Of a stretch of DNA of 64,000 nucleotides, positions 62,843 through 64,000 are shown piece after piece. Source of the DNA: Quillaja saponaria (taxonomy: Eukaryota; Streptophyta; Magnoliopsida; Fabales; Quillajaceae); NCBI GenBank assembly GCA_029379385.1, contig CM055608.1, positions 25,418,350-25,482,349 on the forward strand, read 5' to 3'. Made by a program: the position numbers and the translations under genes. Positions within the stretch are counted from its first letter, which is position 1, and each line of letters starts with the position of its first letter. Under the pieces are notes generated by a model, which was given only the letters and a program-made list of their open reading frames with translations, was not told where the DNA came from and did not search any database.

Positions 62843-63077
62843 TCTTTTTGTATTTTTAGGATTTCCGCCATTTTAATCCACTCGTGTTGAATTAATTGTT
62901 TCCACTCTGACAGAGGTTTGAATCAAGTTAAAAACTTGAGGATAGACATGGAAACTTTTCCTAATATTATCCAGTTCAAGAAAAAGAAGATTCCCAATTC
63001 TCAATTACTTAGATTTGTTGAATCGTTCTATAATACCGGCACCAAAAAGAGAAAAAAATTATAAATAATAATATAAG

Positions 63078-63950
63078 ATATTTATGGTCTTCCTACACAA
63101 ACTTCTACAATTATTGTCCTAAAAAGGCCACATACAATTTGGGATGATGGTGTCTTGATATCATATTCCTCAGTTCAAATTTACAAGAATTTCATTTATG
63201 AGATTGCTCATAACATGCTTGACCATTATAAGGCTACCACGAATTAATAAAAGTTTATAGCAGAAGAAAACCATGTTATTTCTACAGAATTATGACAAAA
63301 TTTCAGGACCATTCCACCATGGGAAACCTATCCGGTTATATACTCGGGATCCATTCATAGAGATATATGACACTAAAAGAACAATCTTTCCCAGCCTAGT
63401 CCTCCATCAAAAAAAAAAAAAAAAGTGGAACAAGTTCTAGCTTAACAATTATAAATCCTAAAAATTTTGAAGACTCACAAGATCCGAATGAAAACTTCTG
63501 ACAAGAAAATAAAGTTAGGAAAGAGGATTTCGAACAAGCAAATCGGGATTATGAATGTGACATGAAAAAATGGGAGCGTGATCGAAGCTGCTGATTTCTA
63601 CTGGAATAATTTTACAAAAGAAGAGTGGCACAATATTAAAAATATGATGGAACCGTACAAAGCATGTCTCAAAATAACTTTATGATACAGTTATTTTTAC
63701 TTTAGCTATATTAAAGTATATATTATTAGTGTGTGATGTCACGAGTGATGTAATATGATTTGCCTTGTTTCTCTAAGGCTCGTCTATAAAAAAAGGAAGT
63801 CAAGTTCTGAGCTTGTAAACAGATTTTGAGTGTGGAATAAAAGTCCGCGTGTTTTTGAGAAGAACTAGTAATTAGACTTCGAGTGTAGAATAAAAGCCAT
63901 ATACGTTCTTAAGATGTATGCTTCTAAACTTTCTTCTTCACTAGCCCAAT
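63078..63950 (+). repeat. Right arm of the divergent inverted repeat
   Basis: Plus-strand counterpart of 62113-62842, with extra insertions (about 120 bp after AAAAAGGCC). It is more heavily mutated, with no frame over 60 codons. The tail keeps TTTAGCTATATTAAAGT, then TGATGTCACGAG, a TATA box near 63785-63796 (CTATAAAAAAAGG), AAGTTCTGAG and two GAGTGTxGAATAAAAG words. The spacer between arms is 235 bp. The arm probably runs to, or beyond, the right edge. Confidence 0.6.
63785..63796 (+). promoter_or_regulatory. TATA box of the right-arm tail
   Basis: TATAAAAAAAGG lies downstream of TGATGTCACGAG (about 63733-63745), an ACGT-free but as-1-like bZIP-site candidate. The equivalent TGTATAAAAGG occurs in the left arm. 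The conservation of this block in both arms, while coding text decayed, suggests it was the promoter of the original element. Present activity unknown. Confidence 0.4.
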
Positions 63951-64000
63951 ATTTGAAAGAGAGAGAGGAAGAGAGAGATTACAAGAGATCGAGGAAAAAT

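Overview
This window reads as nuclear DNA of a dicot plant. It is strongly AT-rich between genes. Its genes are split by GT-AG introns, the proteins belong to plant families, and the spacers are filled with plant-type mobile elements (hAT-type MITEs, a Helitron, LTR-element pieces). I cannot name the species. Three of the genes, a vacuolar-type autoinhibited Ca2+-ATPase (ACA4/ACA11 type), nucleoporin NUP93 and tRNA-splicing endonuclease subunit SEN54, appear in the same order as the Arabidopsis chromosome 3 neighbourhood At3g57330 / At3g57350 / At3g57360 as I remember it, which supports all three calls.

Layout. 1-5617 (minus): ACA4/ACA11-like Ca2+-ATPase; four coding exons are visible and the 3' part lies beyond the left edge. 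8204-11870 (minus): a three-exon p32/MAM33 'mitochondrial glycoprotein' family gene of 197 codons. 11871-22085: AT-rich spacer with degenerate tandem repeats, a broken unidentified coding relic (about 16.2-17.1 kb), and a short non-coding LTR retrotransposon with primer-binding site and polypurine tract, beside an inverted partial LTR copy. 22086-35368 (plus): NUP93 in 15 coding exons that join without a frame break into 863 codons; its largest intron holds two hAT-type insertions. 35865-37165: a 564-bp tandem duplication that cuts through a hAT-type MITE. 38.2-38.8 kb: a degenerate AP2/ERF-like relic. 40190-42563 (plus): SEN54, four coding exons plus a 5'UTR intron, 262 codons. 44068-45486 and 49118-50566 (both minus): two single-exon zeatin O-glucosyltransferase-like UGTs, a diverged tandem pair. 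50.6-64 kb: gene-poor, with a 720-bp Helitron, a copia gag scrap, a 574-bp hAT-type MITE and, at the right edge, a large divergent inverted repeat of broken coding text with a conserved TATA-bearing tail.

The genes are not an operon; each is expected to have its own promoter. The housekeeping products act in separate places: Ca2+ efflux across an internal membrane, a p32-family protein probably of mitochondria, the nuclear pore scaffold, and tRNA splicing. The two UGTs would act in the cytosol on cytokinins or similar small alcohols. I found no convincing previously undescribed multi-gene system. The most unusual structures are the inverted repeat at the right edge and the inverted LTR copies at 18.0-21.2 kb. 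Exon borders come from reading splice sites and reading frames by eye, helped by remembered family sequences; no search was run.
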